A stretch of 64,000 nt of DNA from Macrotrachela quadricornifera (taxonomy: Eukaryota; Rotifera; Eurotatoria; Philodinida; Philodinidae): NCBI GenBank assembly GCA_022393335.1, contig JAJEKB010000238.1, positions 217,630 to 281,629 on the forward strand, in the 5' to 3' direction. The notes beneath the pieces were generated by a model. It was not told the origin of the DNA and searched no databases. It saw only the letters and a list, made by a program, of their open reading frames with translations. Made by a program: the position numbers and the translations under genes. Below, piece by piece: positions 46,564 through 59,279 of the stretch (within the stretch, counting starts at the first letter, position 1; each line of letters starts with the position of its first letter).

Positions 46564-46974
46564 TGTTATTTAAGAAGATGTAAATTTTTATTTATTAAAA
46601 CTTGTTTTTTTGTTTTTCTTCTAGATATTTTTTTATACGGAACAACTTGCTTTGATCAACATAGAAACTGAATCAGTATATTTTGTTTTTCTCTACCTCA
46701 TCACGTTTTCTTTTTTTTTCGTTTGTAAGAAAAAAAAAAGAACAGATGAATTTTTTTTCTTCTTATTCTGACGAAGATCGATGAGTTTGACATGTAAATC
46801 TAAACGACATTATTAAATATATATGAGAATATTTTGAAATTAACCTAGAACACATCAATTTTATACTTATTAATGTAATCAGTATGGATTATTTTTATGT
46901 GTATGAGAGTGACATGAAGAAAAATGAAAGGTTATTCAGAGATCTTTTTTTTTAGATTATTATTTATTATTAAC
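46564..46974. promoter_or_regulatory. divergent spacer between small protein and M6PR
   Basis: 411 bp between two divergent start codons, so it should hold both promoters. A TTTTTTTTTAG splice-acceptor-like signal ends about 20 nt upstream of the M6PR ATG. Confidence 0.4.
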
Positions 46975-48164
46975 ATGTTTGTGATATTCTTATTAATTAC
47001 CTTTTGTGCAGTAGTTAATAGTGATTGTAATTTTCATACAAATGAACCGAACATTCTACTGGAAAATCTTAAAAAATGGGGAGTTTCAAATAAAATGTAA
47101 ATAGATTTATTATTTGCTGTGTTTTGTTTTTTATTTTTATTTTGTTTATATTTTAGTTTTACAGCAAAAAGTAGTACATCACAATATCAAATTGGAATTT
47201 GTATAGCACCAGATAATTCTCAACCTACTGGAGGTATTATACAAAAAGAAAATAATGAAACATATATTCTTGGACAATTAAATCAAGCTACTCTTATAGG
47301 GAAAGGTTATATATATATATAAATTTTTATTTTTATTTAAAATCAATTAAAATTTATATAATAGATAATTGGTTATTATTAACCTATGAAAATGGTACTC
47401 GATATATAAACAATACCTGTGATAGTCAAGCACGTTCAGCTTCAATTATTTTTGTCTGTGGACAAAATACGGTGAGATAAAAATTTTCAAGATAATAGAT
47501 TATCTATATATATACAAAGGACCTTGATCGTGAAATAGGAAATACATACTCGTCAGTCTGAAGTATCTAATTTGTTATATATATATAATACCTAAGGTTA
47601 GATAGAATTATTTTCTCGGATATATTTTTGTTTTTTGGACTTTGATCTATGCAGAAAAGAAAAAACTGAATTTAATTTAAAAAGGAAATTTTTTTTTGAT
47701 GACGTTTTTATTTTTTATTTTTAGACTAATGCTACAGTTTTTCTAGAACATGCAAATAAAAATGAACATTGTAATTATTTATTTGAAATTCAAGTTTCTG
47801 GAATGTGTCCGGTTAAAGCAGAAGAGAAAAAAAAGCTAAGTGGTGGTGCCATATTTCTCATCATGTAGATTATTATATTTTATATCTAATAATTATCTTT
47901 CATCTTTAATATTCTTTTTTTAGTATTCTATGTTTAGCTAGTATTTATTTTATTGGTGGATTTTTATATATGCGTATAAAATGTGGTGCTCGCGGTATTG
48001 ATCAAATACCAAATTTAGAAATGTGGTGTAAATTCGGTCAATTGGCTGCTGATGGTTGTGATTATTGTTGTCGTTGTAATAGAACAAATGCGCCGAGACC
48101 AGGATATTTTATTGATGAATCAGGACCTGATATGCGTGGTGATGATGATATACTTGCTCCATAA
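46975..48164 (+). CDS. M6PR: cation-dependent mannose-6-phosphate receptor
   Basis: Sorts mannose-6-phosphate-tagged hydrolases from the Golgi to lysosomes. Exons 46975-47096, 47157-47305, 47365-47471, 47725-47864 and 47924-48164 join in frame to 252 aa, close to the usual length. The order is signal peptide, one MRH domain with six or more cysteines, one TM (about residues 178-198, ILCLASIYFIGGFLY), and a cytosolic tail starting RIKCGARGIDQIPN. Candidate sugar-binding residues of the QREY set are all visible: Q in GGIIQK, R in QARSAS, E in FLEHAN and Y ten residues on in CNYLFE. The tail ends in an acidic DDDIL motif like the GGA-binding DXXLL signal. The 320-bp gap to the next same-strand gene is short. 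Confidence 0.92.
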
Positions 48165-48484
48165 AAAAAAATTCATTATTTATAATGAAATATATGAGTT
48201 AATCTCATATGATAAACTTCATTAATGTATAATGATCTGCTATATTATTATAAAAAACTGCTTTTTTGTTTTATGCTTTGTCTTTCATAGGCTTCTTCTT
48301 CTTCTTCTTTTTATTTGTTGCCGTTTGCTTTTCATATATACATATATATATATATATTCATGAAGATAACGTGAATTAAAACCGAAATAAAGCAACTTAA
48401 CAAATCAATCTATTTGTTTGTTTTTTAATTTTTATTAGAAAATTTTTATAAAATTTAATTTATTTTGTTTGATATTTTTTAGCA

Positions 48485-50249
48485 ATGCAAAACGATCAAA
48501 CATTAAAATCTATTCGATATCAACGTGGTTGTTTATCAATATTAGATCAATTAAAATTACCAGATGAAATTATTTATATTCCGATTAATACAGTTGATGA
48601 TGCATGGAAAGCTATTCATACAATGTCAATTCGAGGTATAATTATTAATTTTATTATTATAAAATGAACAACAAAAGTTTTAGACACTTTCAACGAAATA
48701 TTTTCAAAACGATAAATACGATGAAATACAGGTTGTACAAAAGGTTGTAAGATATTATTCAATACAAAAAAAAAATTCTGCACCATAAAATGCACTGTTT
48801 CTTAAAGTTTTAAAGATTTTGTCTATTGAGAAAAAAATTCCAGTTACGCCCGTTTCTTTATTGAATAATCAATTGTATAAAATCAATGATTTTTATTAGA
48901 GATGTTCATGACGGTAAACAATATGTAGGTACCATTATAATATTCAACACAATGTTTTGATTTCCAAGACTGATTCGTAAAAACTAAAACTGCTATTACT
49001 AATCAATCAGATTTGTTAAGCCGTATAATATAACATATACTTTGCATAGAGATTTGAAAGTTCTCTCTAAAAAGCTAGCACCATAAATATCTCTAGTTTT
49101 GTATAAATCTTAGCTCTAACTACATATAACTTTTGAAAGATATTCCTTACTCTCTTTAATAAAAAACACACAGACGAAAAAGGTGTTTTAAATTTTTACT
49201 GTCTATTTTATATATTTTTTTAAAAGGTGCTCCAGCTATTGCTCTATGTGGAGTATTAAGTGTTGCTGTTGAATTACATCATTCTCGATCAAAATTTGAT
49301 TCTGTATCATCTGTTTTACAATTTGTTACTGATCAACTTAATTATTTAATAACTGCTCGTCCAATAGCTGCTAATATGACTGATGCAGCTAAAACAATTA
49401 TTAACTATTTAATACCATTAAATAATAAACATGAAAATATAAATTTATATATTAATGAATTACTTAATTTTATGGAAAAATTTCTTCAACGTGATCTTAA
49501 TGACAATCAATTAATAAGCAAATATGGTGTTGAAATAATATGTCAAAATATTTCACAAAAAACAAAATTAAATATTTTAACACATTGTAATACAGGTTCA
49601 TTAGCAACTGTTGGTTTTGGTACTGCACTTGGTATTATTCGACAATTAGCAATTAATAATCTTCTTCAATCAGTTTATTTTACTGAAACTCGACCATATA
49701 ATCAAGGTTCAAGATTAACTGCATATGAATTAATGCATGATCGTATTCCACATACAATGATTTGTGATTCAATGGTTGGTCTTTTAATGCAAACACAATC
49801 AGTACATGCTGTTATTGTTGGTGCTCAATGTATAACAGCAAATGGTGATACAGCAAATAAAATTGGTACATATCAATTAGCTATACTTGCTCAATATCAT
49901 CAAATTCCATTTTATATTGCTGCACCAACAGCATCAATTGATTTAACAAAACAAACTGGTCAGGAAATTATTATAGAACAACGTCCATCAAGTGAAATGA
50001 CTACGATTAAAGGAATTAATATAGCAGTAGAAGGTTAAATATTTACAAAATAAAAAACTATAAACAATAATACTAAATATTCAAAATATATTTTTATTTT
50101 TAGGTGTTCATGTTTGGAATCCAGTATTTGATATAACACCTGCTCAATTAATAACGGGTATTATAACAGAATATGGTGTATTTAAACCTGATGAGCTTAA
50201 AGAAAAATTTTTATCTTTACAACGAACAATAAACAGTCCATCATCGTGA
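48485..50249 (+). CDS. MRI1: methylthioribose-1-phosphate isomerase-like protein lacking the catalytic Asp
   Basis: MRI1 interconverts methylthioribose-1-phosphate and methylthioribulose-1-phosphate in methionine salvage. Exons 48485-48635, 49227-50033 and 50104-50249 join in frame to 367 aa, the family's normal length. [45 protein letters not shown] (catalytic Cys171), [17 protein letters not shown] and [15 protein letters not shown] are all present. However, the signature GADRV reads GAQCI, so the catalytic Asp is Gln251 and its Arg is Cys. The fold is shared with eIF2B subunits, but the close motif match keeps it in the MRI1 family. It either has altered or lost activity, or there is a sequencing error spanning two codons. 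Confidence 0.88.
48636..49226 (+). other. 591-bp MRI1 intron
   Basis: An unusually long intron for this window. Nothing recognised inside. Confidence 0.55.
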
Positions 50250-50438
50250 TTCATTACTATTGTATTTTATTTTGTATTGTTTTAATTTTTTTTTGTATCT
50301 AGTCATTAATATATTTAATGTTAGTAAAAATAATAAGTAAAATAAAACAGGATGATTTTTAGAAATATTATATTTGACAAAAAAATGATTTTATTTTTAA
50401 ACAAGTATAATAATAATAATGAACAGATATTAATTAAG

Positions 50439-50442
<4 letters not shown>

Positions 50443-50489
<47 letters not shown>

Positions 50490-50499
50490 NNNNNNNNNN

Positions 50500-50546
<47 letters not shown>
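50443..50546. repeat. (TA)n microsatellite with a 10-base N gap
   Basis: Uninterrupted TA repeats run up to Ns at 50490-50499 and continue after them, abutting the stop codon of the CDK2AP gene. The true repeat length is unknown. Confidence 0.95.
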
Positions 50547-50549
<3 letters not shown>

Positions 50550-50983
50550 GGTCGACTATTTCTATCACATTCAAGTTGACATTCACGAACAAGTATACGA
50601 GCTGAAGCAATAGCACGTCTTAAACGTTCAGCCGAATTTTTATTTCCTGCATATGTTGGTTTAATATCTTTACCCATTTCTTCAATAACACTTAATAATT
50701 GTGCATATTTAGATTGATGTATAACACGTTGTTGCTGTTGCTGTTGCTGCTGCTGTTGCTGTTGTTGTTGTTGTTGTTGTTGAATAATGGGTGGAACAGG
50801 AACATATTGTTGCTTATGAATTGAATTATGTGCAGATATATTAATAGTTGGAGATGGAGGAGGTAAATGAGGAGGAGTTCGATCAGTTGAATTTTGTAAC
50901 ATATTTGTTGGTCCTGCAGGATTTAAAATTGGTCGTGAGGGTGGAATTGGTGATTGTTGTTGTTTACGAATCGATAAATCCAT
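50546..50983 (-). CDS. CDK2AP1: CDK2-associated protein (CDK2AP1/2, DOC-1 family)
   Basis: In animals this small protein binds CDK2 and is a subunit of the NuRD chromatin complex. The single exon encodes 145 aa from the Met at 50983. The C-terminal 60 residues are the conserved DOC-1 core ([20 protein letters not shown], then [17 protein letters not shown]). The N-terminus is Pro-rich low complexity followed by a polyglutamine run of about 17 encoded by CAA/CAG. An upstream Met at 51028 is possible, but TTATTTTTAG about 54 nt upstream of the chosen start points to a splice site. It starts 161 bp after the ELMO stop on the same strand. CDK2AP1 versus CDK2AP2 cannot be decided. Confidence 0.88.
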
Positions 50984-51144
50984 TCTTTGTTTTTTTTTTG
51001 TATTATAATGAAGAAAAAAAGAAAACAAATATAAATCTAAAAATAAAAGATAAATATATATATATATCTATATGTATATAAATGAGAATTTGTATTGTTT
51101 TAAATATTAATAATCAATTAAAGTAAAAGAAAAAAAAACTATTA

Positions 51145-54100
51145 TTATGTTAAAAATATTGAACGTGTTGGTGGTAATCGAATAGGAACAGGTAATTGAT
51201 GTTGTGGTAAAATAATTGATGAATTATCTAATTCTAACATTTGAAGTTGACATAATAAATTTAATAATGATTCCATATCTTCTCGAGCATAAAAACTATC
51301 CATCTAAATTACAAAAAACAAAAAATAATAGAAAATAAATAAATATTTAAAATTGACTTCTTTATGTAAAAGTATATTAAATCCATCACTCCAACATGAC
51401 ATATCATAATCATTTTCACATAATAATGTATATGTTGTATCATTTTGAAGAATAATTGTTATATTTATATGTGCATTACTCTATTTAAAAAAAATTTTTT
51501 TTTAACATTTAATTAGAAGATTTTTATAATTACATAACGTGAGATTTTTGGAACACGTTCTTGATTATTAGAATTACCAGAACGTGTCTGATCGATATTG
51601 TATTGAATATCTTTAAGATTTTCAATAGGAACTAAAGAACGACATTTATTGTTTTTGTTTTGTTTTATTTTATAAAATTTCTAATATACTCATTGTTCTT
51701 GTAAGACCTGTTGTTGAACTATCTCTTGTACTATTATTATTATCTTTTATTGTTGGTGATTCACTACATTGAACATGTTTTTCATTATCAAGTAATTGCC
51801 AATACATCAAACGATCTATTTAGAAAAAAAAGGAAGAAGAATATTTTATAATTTATATAAAATTGTAACTTTTTGTTTTTTTAACACCAAGACGACTTTC
51901 AATAGTCATAAATATTTGTCCTTTTTTCATTGTTTTAAGACGTGCTTGACGTGTTAAAAATTCTACATGAGATCTTAAACGTTCTTTTAATGTTCTAAAA
52001 AAGAAATTTCTTTTTTTAGTTTTTAGATTTTATTAAATACAATATTCATACTCAACAATTGGTAATTTCATAATTAATTCTTCTCGTTTTAATTCTTTTT
52101 CATCACGTCGTCGACATATATCTTTATAATTATTTATATTTAATCGTTCAGAAAAATATTCAAATGTAAAACGTTGTAGAATAGTTGATGTTAATGATGT
52201 ATTCATTGATGATTTAATTATTGGCGAGAATATTGTTTGATTTATTGAAGATGAATGTGATGATAAAATTGGTTTATTTTTTAAACAAATATCATCAAGT
52301 GATTGACATATTTGTTGATTAACAATTGAACTAACCTAAAATAGAACATTAAAAAAAATATTAATTTATATTAAAATTAAAATAATACCACTAAAAAATC
52401 ATTATCACAAGCACGCATTTCTTTCCATGTTTTATTAAATAAAAGTACACAACGTACAAATGCTTGTTCAAAAAATGATGAAATTGTATAGAAAAGTAAA
52501 AAATAATCTTTATGTATTTGATGTCTATTTGCTAAAATAAAATTTATTTATTTATTTTTTGTTGTGCTTAATATTTAAATAAAAATAAAATATTTACGTT
52601 CAATACCAATTGAAAAAAGTGTACAAAGTATTCGTGTTATTTCAATAGCTGATTTAACTAATGGACATTGTTGTTGAAGTGTTTTACATGAATTTTCAAG
52701 AACAAACTATATATTATATAAAAAGAATAAATAAAAATATTTAATATGAATTAATATATACTCGAATAAAATCATTTTTTTGATGAATACAAAAATAAAA
52801 TAAATTTTGTAATGATAAAACACCTGGTGGTACTATTTGAAAATCTTTTATTGGTTCTCGAAGATCCTAAAAAATGATTCATATGTGTTTTCTTTTTTTT
52901 AAAACTATTTGTTGAAGATTTTTCTTCTTACTTGAAATCCAAGTCGTTCATAATCACGTTGTAATGCTTCAATTCGACGAGGATTTATTGTTTCATTTAA
53001 ATTTATTGATGGAATTTTACTATTTAAATCTTGACAACTTTGATCAGATAATAATAAATCTGTATCAAATGCACTTCGTCGTAATTCTAATATCATATCA
53101 CGATATTTCTATATAGAAATTTCAACATAAATATATAAGAAATTTGTCAATATATTTTCATTTCTAACTGTTTCAGATCGATCTGGTGATGTATTCATTG
53201 AATTTGTATATAATTCATTTAGATAAAATCTCTGTAAAAGACATAGTTGTTGAATAAGTGAAGAACGAGTAAGATGCTAAACAACAAAATAAAATAGTAA
53301 AAGTCCAAATTTTATATTTTTGAGAAATATGATTCATGTAAATTGCACAATCGCTAGATATGTTACAATATCAAAATTCTCTAGTGTTGGTACTTTTTTT
53401 GAATTATGATATTAATCCGTCACTTAACACTATTTGAGAAGGATGTATATTTATATCTATCATTTCTTGAAAGTTGCGTTTAGAATTTTTCTATAGAAGA
53501 ATCAGTAGAATTAATATACTATGCGAAGCTTGGTAAGTAAATTAGACTACATTATTGTAATAATCAATATTCATAATTCAAAAAGAAGACCAAATTCGGA
53601 AACGTGATACCTAAAAGTTTTGGATTGAATTTAATATTCTAACACGCCTAACTGCCATTTCATGTTTCGACTATGTTTACAAAAACAAGTTAGGTGCTCT
53701 TACTTTCGAAAACTATTGAGAGTCATGTATTCAGTAAATAAATTTATAAAACAGACTATAGAAATACGTTCATTCTCATCAGACCTGCAAAGTAAATTTA
53801 AATCGTACATTTAATACTATTCTACATTTGCAACTTTGCAGTTGCTATAATCTTCGAAATATAAAGTATAACATTTTCTGTGCCTTCTATTGAACTAAAT
53901 AATAAATACAAACTCGTGTTGATGGTGTTGTTGTATCTGTCGATGTAAATGAATCATTAATCGAATGTTCATCCTTTAAAAAACAAATATGATTACTAAA
54001 AATAGATAGAAAAATATAAAATTTACACTACTAATAATTGATTGTACGAGTTCTCGAAGACGCATTGAAACAATTGCACTTGACATAGACATAACTAATG

Positions 54101-55371
54101 ACTGGAATAAAAAAATTATTATTTAAATTTTAATTAAAAATAAAATAAATTACTGAACGAAGATTTTGATCTCCTTTACTCATAATTACATTAATTAAAG
54201 CTAATGCATAATATTGTGTTTCAATATCATATTGTCTAAAATAAAAACATTGAAATTTAGGAAAACAAAAAAAAATTGGTAAACTTGTTTTTACTTGCTA
54301 CAATAATCAAGTAAATGTGATATTTGAAGTGTTTGAATTATTTTTACTGAATATTTTGATTCATTAATAATAATTGAATGAAGAATCATCATGGCTGAAG
54401 ATGAATGTAAACGAGGATTTTTAGATGTATTAATACCAGATATTAACTACATAATAAAATTTAAAAAAAGCAATTTTTTTCAAAGTATTTTTTATTTTAT
54501 TACTTGATCAATAATTATATCAATAGATTCAAGATTATCCCAATGAATAACATGTTGATTAATCATTATATTATGAAGTGAACGAAGTAAATTTGGTGTA
54601 AAATTTTCATAACTAAAATTTAATGAAAAAAATTCTCTAAATAATTCATTAATAGAAAAAATTTATTAACTTATTAGATTTTTCATCATTAATAAATAAT
54701 TTTAATAAATATTGAAGACCATTTTGTTGAATAAATTCAAGTGCAAATGTTTCATCTTCACCAGCTAATTTTAATCGTTCAAGTACAGTTAAATCATATC
54801 GTTGATAATCATTAGATGAAAGGGATTTTAATATATCTTTAACTTCATCTTCCTACATTAGAGAAATACATTAAAAAAATAGAATAAAAAATTTCTTTGT
54901 TTTTTTACATGTGACAATGAAAGATAGAATACTTGACCAGTCGGTATTTGAAAACGATTCTAAAATACAAATTCTTAATCATTAAAAAGAACAAAAAGAA
55001 ATAAATTTCACTTCTTCTGTAACAAATTTATGTGTATCGTCATATCGAAAAGCAAAATGAATTGAATTTGATTGAGAAATTTTCCAACTAGAAAAAATAA
55101 AAATAGAATAAAATCAATTAATAATGAAAATAAAATTATTTATTTTTACTCATCACATATTTTTGAAATATAATCATTTAATGGAATATTCTTTTAAGAA
55201 ATAAAACAAAAATTAAATAGAATTACTTTAAAAATATTTATGAAAAATACAAACTGGATCAAGTTCAATAAGTTTTGGATGACGAGGACTATTTGATGAT
55301 GATATACCAATTGGTACTGAATTTTTCCAATGTACACCAATTTTTATTTTAGTATTTGATACTTTTGCCAT
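51145..55371 (-). CDS. ELMO: ELMO (engulfment and cell motility) protein
   Basis: ELMO pairs with DOCK proteins to activate Rac in phagocytosis and cell migration. The gene has roughly 20 short exons running from the ATG at 55371-55369 to TAA at 51147-51145. In order it shows an N-terminal ubiquitin-like/RBD region (IELDP, NDYISKICDDW), an armadillo-like helical region (RYDLTVLERLKLAGEDETFALEFI and HVIHWDNLESIDIII), the ELMO domain (FELRR-type start near 53090, ALQRDYERLGFQ, NKTWKEMRA at about 52430), a PH-like region with RLMYWQLL, and a Pro-rich C-terminus PVPIRLPPTRS, the usual DOCK SH3 ligand. Exon edges were not all resolved. A 635-bp intron at 53280-53915 is the longest. Which ELMO paralogue cannot be told. 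Confidence 0.88.
53280..53915 (-). other. long ELMO intron
   Basis: About 635 bp with no coding signal or recognised repeat. The other introns of this gene are mostly 45-70 bp. Confidence 0.5.
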
Positions 55372-55792
55372 TCGTTCGTCTTTCTAATTTTAATTGAATG
55401 ATTGATTATTATACAAGAAGAAAAAGAAGAAATAATGGTTCGATATGATAAAGAAGAAATTCAATAAGACAAGAGTACATACGAACAGAACGAGTCTATA
55501 TGATCCATTGATTTATATTTTATATTTATGTCCAATCATTGAACATTAACGGTAGTTGGCGTTAATAACATGTCAAAAAATGCTTTCAATGAACTTTTAT
55601 CTTTTTTATTGGACAAGAACAAATCGAGAAGCATGTCTTTAAACAAATATTACAGATTACTCTGGTTATTTCAAAACAATTTTTATTAAATTTTTCATTG
55701 TTAATGAAAAACTACAGTAATATACACAACAGTAAATCGTAAGTCATCATCAACTGTCTAAAGGTGAGATAGAGACTGTAAATAGAGAAAAA
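55372..55792. promoter_or_regulatory. divergent spacer between ELMO and a presenilin-like fragment
   Basis: 421 bp holding the ELMO upstream region. A minus-strand AATTAG splice-like site ends 13 nt before the ELMO ATG. No sequence for the missing N-terminal half of the presenilin-like plus-strand fragment could be found here. Confidence 0.4.
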
Positions 55793-56260
55793 ATGATTTT
55801 GATTATAAACACTACTGACATGAAAAAATCTCGTCTTGCAATCTATTTTCATATATTTTATTATAGCATCGCTTATTTACATCTACATGGTCATCTGTAT
55901 AATTCAATGTTAATAGTGCTACCGGAATCTCCGTTAGTCGATGGTTTTGTTCTTGATCCTTGTGATTATTATGTTGATGATTTCAGAGATAACAAAATTG
56001 ATGATGAATCATTAATTGTGACAATTGGCCTTGCTGATTTTACATTGTACTATCTAATGGTGTTGTTTGTATTGTCACCATTGTCGTCGATGATTAATCA
56101 AATATATATGGCAATTGGTGTTATGATTAGTGTGCAAATCGGATATATGGCAATGAATTGGACTCTAGTCTTTTGGAATAAAAATAAGGCTCTACTTGCT
56201 CTCCCTTTACCTATAATAACTTATTCAGCTTATGCTATCTTAATTGATGCATTTATGTAA
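55793..56260 (+). pseudogene. presenilin-like C-terminal half, probably truncated
   Basis: A 155-aa frame whose second half aligns with the C-terminal half of the presenilin-like protein encoded convergently at 57125-58672: GLADF for GLGDF, LSPLSS for LQPLSS, ISVQIGYM for IAVQIGHH, and LPLPI for VPMPV. The GLGD Asp is kept but its Gly is Ala. Where the relative has the TM6 Asp (FADVFRCLH), this frame has YSIAYLHLH, so that catalytic Asp is absent. TM1-TM5 are missing, and the space upstream to ELMO is too small to hold them. It may be a truncated duplicate or a shortened expressed paralogue. The frame is intact over 155 codons. Confidence 0.6.
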
Positions 56261-57124
56261 AATTCCAATTCAGATATTTGTTAATGGTGACTATTGAAAA
56301 ATCGATTATGATTTAATAATAGAAAAGAGAGACTTTAAAGAAATGATTTCATTAGAATTAAAGTAATCATAAATCATTGACATAAATTTTTCTTCTAGTC
56401 AATGCCATCGACTCATTATGATTCAGCAGTACAATATAACATTAGCATTATTATTTTTGTTGAGTATTTTCAATTAATTTCATGATTTGTAGACACATTA
56501 TTGCTACTCAATTGATTTCTATTTTATTCATTGAATATTAAATTCTTATGAAACACTATTGTCTTTATAAATAATTTCACTTTTATCTGTCACAGATCAG
56601 CTACATATTTTAATTATTGTTGTCGATTATCACCTTATAGAGTCTTCTTAGTGAATATAAAAAATTACCAGATTAAGTAATAATATTTCGTACAATATAT
56701 AAGTAATATCATAGGCGGTGGAACAATTCTAATCTGGAGTAGGCTTAAAACTTCTAAAGCAGTAGATGAGAGACTTACATAAATCGGGAGGATAATTTTC
56801 AAACTCTAACTCTTATGAAAGAGGTATCAGCTGTCTCGATGTATTTTCAACAGAATTTATTCTACATGTCCTTTGTCCAGACAAATGATTTAATTAAGAG
56901 ATTTCGTTTCAAAAGATGTGTCGTTAAATTTGAATCTTTTAGGATTTGATGGAAGAATGAATTCATTTGATATTTGACAGCAAATTATCACAATTCATCA
57001 TCGAAATAGAATTTTCCAATTTTCTAAATCACGAAATTAATTTACACGAATTATTTTTTAGAAAAATCAATTCTACGAATTGTTGTTCAAAACGCAAAAC
57101 GAGAAATATTCAAATTAGTGTAGT
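56261..57124. other. spacer between convergent presenilin-like sequences
   Basis: 864 bp with no coding signal, receiving both 3' ends. Confidence 0.5.
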
Positions 57125-58672
57125 TTAATATTCTATGAAAGTATTAAGTAAGATAGCATATAATGAAACGACAATTACAGGCATAGGAACACCAGGTTGT
57201 ACCGGTTGTTTATAAATCCATCCGAGTTTATCTGTTATATGGTGACCAATTTGAACAGCAATAATATGACCTATAGTTACATATAGTTTTGTTCTCGTTG
57301 ATGATAAAGGCTGTAACATTAATAAGAGCATGAAATCAAAAATTGCAAAATCACCAAGGCCTAAACATGCACGATAGTCTGTTTCATCTGATTCATTATC
57401 ATCAAAATTCCAACTGTAGTATAAACCAATAAGAGAGGGTTTACCAACGGTCGAAAATTCGTTTAGTATCCTTGTATTGTGTATAGCATTTTTTCGATGT
57501 AAACACCGAAATCTATTTAAGAAAACACCAATGATTTAGTCAATTAAAGTACTGTTTATTTTGTTTTTATTATTGTTCCATCATTCATCATTAAAACTTT
57601 CTCAAAAATAAAGTTTTCTATCTCTCAGATTCTATTTAAATAATAGGAAAAAAAGTATAAGAAACTTAAAACGTACAAAGTTATCTCTTTAATTCCATAG
57701 TTGATCTATGAAATTTTGTTACATAAAAGATTTCATAAAGAACATCATTCTTAAACTTTAAACCAATATTATTCTCTGCAAAATTTCATTATATTCGCTC
57801 GTATCGTATCCAAATGCATAAATAACAAACATAAACTTTCTTCTTTATATATATATATGTATAGACTACATTATTTTGAATTCTCTTTGTTATGATCTGA
57901 AAATTGTTACTTTTATTCAGTTAAAATAGGTTTTGAATATTTTATCTCAATACGAATTTAATTAAGGTACAAAAAATATCTTGGTGTGACTTTGGATGAA
58001 TAAAAAAAAAAAGATTTTTCTTTACTTACACATCAGCAAAAGCTGTTAACCATAAAAGAAGAAAAAGGATTTGTATTGATAAATAGCGAAATATTAAATC
58101 ATAAACAAAAAATATGATACATGCTGGCATCATACACAACCATCCTCGATATAAAGCCAATGAGATCAATGAAAGTTTTCCTGATTCCCATTCAACTATC
58201 AGACACATTATTTGCCATATAAGAAAATATACAGTTAATATATCCAGCGAACAACATAAATTAAATGTATTGAAAAAACGAGCCACAAGTAAACTATAGA
58301 TTATTGTATAGATTATTGAACGAATTGAATATGTGCTCTTTTCTATATCAAATATATTTATACATATTATTTCAATAGTTAAGAGGATAAATAATGAAAA
58401 TGCTGTATAATTAGTATCATCAATAAAAATGTATTCGCAATTTTCATTGACTAAAATTATAATATCAAAACAAAGATAAATATTTAAAAAATATGCTTAC
58501 ATATTCCATTGTTCCAGAAACAACATATACATAAACATATATCACGTATTGCAGTGATCAACATATTTTCAATAAAACTGTTTGATTTTACATCGGTTAG
58601 ACTACAATGCAAGATAAATGTTACCGTCATACTTAGTGTTGTTGCTATCATTATATGGATATTGCTCTTCAT
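57125..58672 (-). CDS. presenilin-like intramembrane aspartyl protease, divergent and compact
   Basis: Presenilin is the catalytic subunit of gamma-secretase. Exons 58672-58501, 58450-58030 and 57512-57125 join in frame to 326 aa. About nine hydrophobic segments follow the presenilin order, starting with IHIMIATTLSMTVTF, then DILTVYFLIWQIM. The TM6 Asp is D197 (FADVF, usually YD), and TM7 has GLGD (249-252), so both catalytic aspartates are present. The large loop between them is very short: the Asp residues are 55 apart, against about 128 in human PS1. The usual PALP reads PMP (307-309), one residue shorter. The C-terminus stops soon after. Identity to presenilin is low and was judged by motif order only. 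Confidence 0.75.
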
Positions 58673-59275
58673 TTTTCAACTTTTTCATATAAAAAAATGA
58701 TAAACAATGTTTCTTATATATTGATCGTACAATTTGACTTTAGAAACAATAAAACTAATTTATTTGTTCATTCTTGGCGAGAAATAATTCTTGTCATTCT
58801 ATTCAATTAAGGTGATCAATTTATTATAAATAAAAGGTCAATATATCGGTCAAGCTATGCAAGGTAAAACAATAACATATTCAAAAAATGGAAAAAAATA
58901 ACAAAAAAACATTATTGATTTATTGTAAGAGAATTCGATATTAAGATATTGTTTAGATCTTTAAGAATGTTTGGTGATCTTTGTTCGTCTTTATACGAAT
59001 TATAAAATAAAGACAAAACTAGATTTTCCTACGAGCGACTGACAAACAAACATCTGATGGAACAAGACAACATGCAGTCAACATATAATTATCTATTTAA
59101 TCTAATAAATCCTATAAAATCGAATATAAATTGAGTATATATGAAAAAAACTATAAAAAAAAATTTAAAAATAGAAAATTTATCAAACAAGATAAACAAT
59201 ATTTTAATAAATCAGTATAAAACATTTTATTGTCAATGTTCAACGTATACAAAAAAAATCAATATTATTAACATA
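58673..59275. other. spacer upstream of the presenilin-like gene
   Basis: About 600 bp, AT-rich, no coding signal. Should contain the presenilin-like promoter. Ends at the foldback element. Confidence 0.45.
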
Positions 59276-59279
59276 ACGG

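Noticed and set aside
48300..48320. CTTCTTCTTCTTCTT run as a possible CRISPR-like or regulatory repeat
   Set aside because: A short simple trinucleotide repeat in a 3' UTR-spacer. No spacers, and the window is eukaryotic.
50352..50616. Tyr-Ile repeat proteins on both strands
   Set aside because: Translation of the TA microsatellite and the N gap.
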